Origin: Caulobacter sp.
GTDB lineage: Bacteria; Pseudomonadota; Alphaproteobacteria; Caulobacterales; Caulobacteraceae
Assembly: GCA_028291125.1 (NCBI GenBank)
Contig: JAQGIN010000198.1
Location: 1 to 18,015, forward strand
DNA length: 18,015 nt
Reading direction: 5' to 3'
In this document: positions 14,096 through 18,015 of the stretch, in pieces
Layout: the number at the start of each line of letters is the position of its first letter
Numbering within the stretch: position 1 is the first letter of the stretch
Translations under genes and position numbers: made by a program
Notes under the pieces: generated by a model
Told to the model about the DNA's origin: nothing
Databases searched by the model: none
Seen by the model: the letters and a program-made list of their open reading frames with translations, nothing else

Positions 14096-15073
14096 ATGCT
14101 GGTCATCCTCGCCGCCGTGCTGGGCTTCATCACCATCGCCGGCCTCGGCTGGGCCCTGGCCGGCGGCGAGTCGGGCGAAACCCGGGCCGCCAAGCGCGCC
14201 CACGCCCTGGTGCGGCTCAGCCCGGAGACCGTCGCCGCCCAGGCCAAGGCGGTGGCCAACACCCCCGACGCCCGCCGCAAACAGATTCTCAAGGTCCTCA
14301 AGGAACAGGATCGGCGTCAGAAGAAGGCCTCGCTGACCATCGCCGCGCGCCTGCGCCAGGCGGGCTTGGGCGACAGCGCCCGGCCGTTCTGGATCGTCAG
14401 CGGCGTGATCAGCCTGGTGGTGGCCGCTGTCCTGCTGCTTTTCGGCCAGAGCCCGCTGCTCGCCCTGGGCGGGGCCTTCGCCGCCGGCGGCGGCCTGCCG
14501 CGCTGGGTGGTCGGCCTCCTGGCCCGGGCGCGGACTCGGCGGTTCACCAGCGCCTTTCCCGACGCCGTCGACATCCTGGTGCGCGGCATCCGCTCGGGCC
14601 TGCCGGTGCACGACTGCCTGAAGGTGATCGGCAAGGAGTGCCAGGAACCCCTGGCCGGCGAGTTCCGCAGCCTGACCGAGAACACCGGCATGGGCATGAG
14701 CATGGATCAGGCCTTGGAGCGGATGTACGAGCGCATGCCGACCTCGGAGTTGCGGTTCTTCACCATCGTCCTGGCCATCCAGGCCAAGACCGGCGGCAAC
14801 CTGGCCGAGGCCCTGGCCAATCTGTCGCTGGTGCTGCGGTCGCGGCGGCTGATGCACGAGAAGATCAAGGCGTTGTCGGCCGAGGCCGTCGCCTCGGCGG
14901 TGATCATCGGCTGCCTGCCGCCGGCCGTGGTGGTGCTGATCTCCGTCACCGCCCCCGACTACATGAAGCCGCTGTTCACCGATCCGCGTGGCCATCTGAT
15001 GCTGCTGGGCAGCGGCGTCTGGATGACCATCGGCATCCTGGTGATGCGCAAGATGATCAATTTCCGGTTCTAG
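14096..15073 (+). CDS. tadB: Tad pilus inner-membrane platform protein TadB (CpaG)
   Basis: TadB is one of two GspF-like platform proteins on which the CpaF motor acts. The 325-residue product starts with a membrane helix (MLVILAAVLGFITIAGLGW), then a basic cytoplasmic stretch (RRKQILKVLKEQDRRQKKA), and two closely spaced membrane helices at ~100-145. The T2SSF domain follows (~160-285), with FPDAVDILVRGIRSGLPVHD and IQAKTGGNLAEALANLS. Terminal membrane helices lie at ~265-320. The ATG at 14096 lies 4 bases after the cpaF stop, with AGGG just upstream; a longer in-frame extension would overlap cpaF and is not supported. Confidence 0.93.
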   Translation: MLVILAAVLGFITIAGLGWALAGGESGETRAAKRAHALVRLSPETVAAQAKAVANTPDARRKQILKVLKEQDRRQKKASLTIAARLRQAGLGDSARPFWIVSGVISLVVAAVLLLFGQSPLLALGGAFAAGGGLPRWVVGLLARARTRRFTSAFPDAVDILVRGIRSGLPVHDCLKVIGKECQEPLAGEFRSLTENTGMGMSMDQALERMYERMPTSELRFFTIVLAIQAKTGGNLAEALANLSLVLRSRRLMHEKIKALSAEAVASAVIIGCLPPAVVVLISVTAPDYMKPLFTDPRGHLMLLGSGVWMTIGILVMRKMINFRF

Positions 15074-15085
15074 AGAGGCGATCGC

Positions 15086-16063
15086 ATGGACCTCGTCGCC
15101 ACCCTGACCGACCCCAACACCCTGTTCTCGGCCTTCATCGCCCTGGTGGTGTTCGCCACCATCGTCACCCTGGCCTCGCCGCTGATGAACCGCGACGGCC
15201 TGGAGGCGCGGCTCAAATCCGTGGCCGAGCGGCGCGAGGTGCTGCGCCGCCGCTCGCTGGACGCCCTGGCCAAGGGGCCGGCGGCGGCGGGACTGCGGCA
15301 AGCCGATGGCGGCCTCTACAAGCGGGTGGTCGACCGCCTGCAGCTGTCGCGGTTGCTGGAGGATCCCAAGGTGGTCGACAAGCTGGCCCAGGCCGGATTC
15401 CGCGGCCCGCGGCCGGTGACCACCTTCTACTTCTTCCGCCTGGTGGCGCCGTTCGCCTTCGCCTTGGTGGTCTTCGTCTATCTGTACGGGGTCAACGACT
15501 TCGGCCTGCTGGGGGTGCAGAGGCTCACCGCCTGCGTCGCGGCCATGACCATCGGCTACTACGCGCCCAATCTCTACATCAGCAACATCGCCCAGAAGCG
15601 GCGCGAATCGATTGTCGCCGCCTTTCCGGACGCGCTGGACCTGCTGCTGATCTGCGTCGAGAGCGGCATGTCGGTCGAAGCCGCCATCCAGAAGGTCGCG
15701 GCCGAGATCGGCGGCGCCTCGATCGAACTGGCCGAGGAGCTGTCGCTGCTCACCGCCGAGCTCAGCTACCTGCCCGACCGCCGCCTGGCCTATGAGGGCC
15801 TGGCCAAGCGCACCAACCATCAGGGCGTGCGCTCGGTGGCGACGGCGATGATCCAGGCCGAGCGCTACGGCACGCCGCTGGGTTCGGCCCTAAGGGTGAT
15901 GGCCAAGGAGAACCGCGACCTGCGGCTGTCGGCGGCCGAGAAGAAGGCCTCGGCCCTGCCGGCCCAGCTGACCGTGCCGATGATCCTGTTCTTCCTGCCG
16001 GTGCTGTTCGTGGTCATCCTCGGCTCGGCGATCATCAACATCCAGGATGTGATGAAGCACTGA
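15086..16063 (+). CDS. tadC: Tad pilus inner-membrane platform protein TadC (CpaH)
   Basis: TadC is the second GspF-like platform protein and is expected to pair with TadB. The product has 325 residues, exactly the length of TadB here. It has an N-terminal membrane helix (TLFSAFIALVVFATIVTLA), two middle helices (~115-160), a T2SSF domain with FPDALDLLLICVESGMSVEAAIQKVA (~180-205) and a C-terminal membrane helix (LTVPMILFFLPVLFVVILG). GAGAGG lies 8 bases upstream of the ATG at 15086, a good ribosome binding site. It ends the plus-strand run; the stop is only 11 bp from the end of the convergent TadD-like gene. Confidence 0.93.
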   Translation: MDLVATLTDPNTLFSAFIALVVFATIVTLASPLMNRDGLEARLKSVAERREVLRRRSLDALAKGPAAAGLRQADGGLYKRVVDRLQLSRLLEDPKVVDKLAQAGFRGPRPVTTFYFFRLVAPFAFALVVFVYLYGVNDFGLLGVQRLTACVAAMTIGYYAPNLYISNIAQKRRESIVAAFPDALDLLLICVESGMSVEAAIQKVAAEIGGASIELAEELSLLTAELSYLPDRRLAYEGLAKRTNHQGVRSVATAMIQAERYGTPLGSALRVMAKENRDLRLSAAEKKASALPAQLTVPMILFFLPVLFVVILGSAIINIQDVMKH

Positions 16064-16074
16064 GGCGAGCGGGC

Positions 16075-16884
16075 CTAGCCGCCGACCTTCAGGGCGTCCC
16101 ACGAGCGGGTCGGCGCGGCCTGGCTGGTGGCGGCGCGCAGCCAGGCCAGGTTGTTGTCCACCGACTCCGGCGGCAGATCCTGGCGGGCCAGGGCCTCGGC
16201 CTCGGCCAGACGGCCTTGCAGGCCGACGACCAGGGCCAGGTTCTGGCGCACCTGGATGGAGGCGCCTGGCAGGGTGACGGCCTTGCGCAACAGGGTCTCG
16301 GCCCCCGCCAAATCGCCATGGCCGGCCAGGTAGAGGGCCAGGTTGGCGGCCGGCGCGGCTTGATCGGGGGCCAGGGCCACGGCGCGGCGGTGGGCGGCCA
16401 GCGCCTCGTCGTCACGCTGGGCTTGCTCGTAGGCCACGCCCAGCAGCGACACTGGCCGCCAGTCGGTCGGGGCCAGGGCGGCGGCGTGGCGGGCCGGTTC
16501 GATGGCGTAGAAACCCTGGCCGCCGCCGAGATGGGCGCGGGCCGATTCGAGCAGGGCGTCCTCGTTGTCGGGCGACATCACCAGCACCCGTTCGGCGGCG
16601 GCGGCGGCGTCGTCATAGCGGCCGAGGCCGCGCAGGGCCTGGGCCAGGCTCAGGCTGGCCTGGACGTCGCGCGCGTCGGCCTCGACCTCGCGCGCCCAAA
16701 AGGCGGCGCGGGCCAGCGGATCCAGCCTCTGGGCCTCCAGCCGTTCGGTCGGACCAGCCTTGCGCGGGGCGGCGGAAACGGCGGCCGTCGCGGCGGGTGG
16801 CGCGGCGCGGTCGGCCGCCCAGGCTGGCGCGCTCGAGGCGGTCAGGGCGAGAACGGTTGCGGCGAGGGCGCGCATGCGACACAT
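16075..16884 (-). CDS. tadD: TadD-like tetratricopeptide protein
   Basis: TadD-type proteins are periplasmic TPR proteins that help the secretin assemble. The 269-residue product has a signal peptide (cut near AWA, ~23) and about five TPR-like helical pairs of 34-35 residues between ~70 and ~245, such as LLGVAYEQAQRDDEALAAHRRA and AANLALYLAGHGDLAGAETLL. The last, RQNLALVVGLQGRLAEAEALA followed by DLPPESVDNNLAWLRA, is typical of TadD. Many TadD proteins are lipoproteins, but there is no lipobox cysteine here. The start is ATG 16884 (MCRMRALA); ATG 16875 (MRALA) is equally possible and gives a cleaner signal peptide. It converges on tadC and is divergent from the aminopeptidase. Confidence 0.82.
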   Translation of the reverse strand: MCRMRALAATVLALTASSAPAWAADRAAPPAATAAVSAAPRKAGPTERLEAQRLDPLARAAFWAREVEADARDVQASLSLAQALRGLGRYDDAAAAAERVLVMSPDNEDALLESARAHLGGGQGFYAIEPARHAAALAPTDWRPVSLLGVAYEQAQRDDEALAAHRRAVALAPDQAAPAANLALYLAGHGDLAGAETLLRKAVTLPGASIQVRQNLALVVGLQGRLAEAEALARQDLPPESVDNNLAWLRAATSQAAPTRSWDALKVGG

Positions 16885-16928
16885 GACAGGGCGAGTCTCC
16901 GAGGACACCGCAGCATCGCCGTCGGCCC

Positions 16929-16943
16929 TCAAGGAATCGTTAA
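16929..16943. promoter_or_regulatory. CtrA-like box TCAA-N7-TTAA containing a GANTC site
   Basis: TCAA (16929-16932), GGAATCG, TTAA (16940-16943) matches TTAA-N7-TTAA at 7 of 8 positions. The spacer contains GAATC (16934-16938), a CcrM-type methylation site. It lies in the 84-bp interval between the divergent TadD-like gene (start 16884) and the aminopeptidase (start 16969), so it could act on either. Confidence 0.42.
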
Positions 16944-16968
16944 GCATAAAGCGCGAAGGGCAGCGACC

Positions 16969-18015
<1,047 letters not shown>

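Noticed and set aside
10915..14301. Minus-strand open frame of 1128 codons opposite cpaD-cpaE-cpaF
   Set aside because: It lies antisense to three well-recognised genes, its product is a low-complexity mix rich in Gly, His, Gln, Asp and Arg, and such long antisense frames are expected in GC-rich DNA.
13955..15820. Minus-strand open frame of 621 codons opposite tadB and tadC
   Set aside because: Same reasons: antisense to clear platform genes, biased composition, no domain.

Overview
The window reads as chromosomal DNA of a high-GC alphaproteobacterium, most likely a member of Caulobacteraceae (Caulobacter/Phenylobacterium type). The reasons are the strong G/C preference at third codon positions, a tight fit of the main gene set to the Caulobacter pilA-cpa (Tad) pilus locus, and near-matches to the TTAA-N7-TTAA box of the cell-cycle regulator CtrA in the gene-start intervals. 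The genus call is inference; no database search was run.

Layout. 1-1359 (minus): 3'-truncated membrane sensor histidine kinase. 1521-5160 (plus): a probable three-gene transcript of an Atg22/UMF1-like MFS transporter, pabB and pabC (chorismate to p-aminobenzoate, for folate). 5157-6755 (minus): the left, divergent arm of the pilus locus, with two TadE-type minor pseudopilins and a stand-alone secretin N-terminal-domain protein. 6756-7068: a 313-bp regulatory interval with an AT-rich core. 7069-16063 (plus): pilA, a strong terminator, cpaA, a 181-bp gap, then the closely packed run cpaB-cpaC-cpaD-cpaE-cpaF-tadB-tadC. 16075-16884 (minus): a TadD-like TPR protein converging on tadC. 16969 to the end (plus): an M17 leucyl-aminopeptidase-family gene cut by the window edge.

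How the genes work together. PilA is the major Flp pilin. CpaA is the prepilin peptidase expected to process PilA and both TadE-like proteins, all three of which carry a Gly-x4-Glu-Phe/Tyr cleavage signature. CpaF is the motor ATPase, TadB and TadC form the inner-membrane platform, CpaC is the outer-membrane secretin, CpaB and CpaD are its periplasmic and lipoprotein partners, and CpaE is the MinD/ParA-like polar localisation ATPase. TadD-type TPR proteins assist secretin assembly. This covers nearly all of the core Tad machinery.

Novelty. I do not see a wholly new system. The items most worth a second look are the recurrence of CtrA-like boxes in the start intervals of the pilus genes and their neighbours, the 29% GC island with an inverted repeat upstream of pilA, a possible 25-codon upstream reading frame whose stop overlaps the pilA ribosome binding site, and the small secretin-N-domain protein with a C-x3-C pair. 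I see no tRNA, rRNA, CRISPR array, insertion sequence or phage gene.
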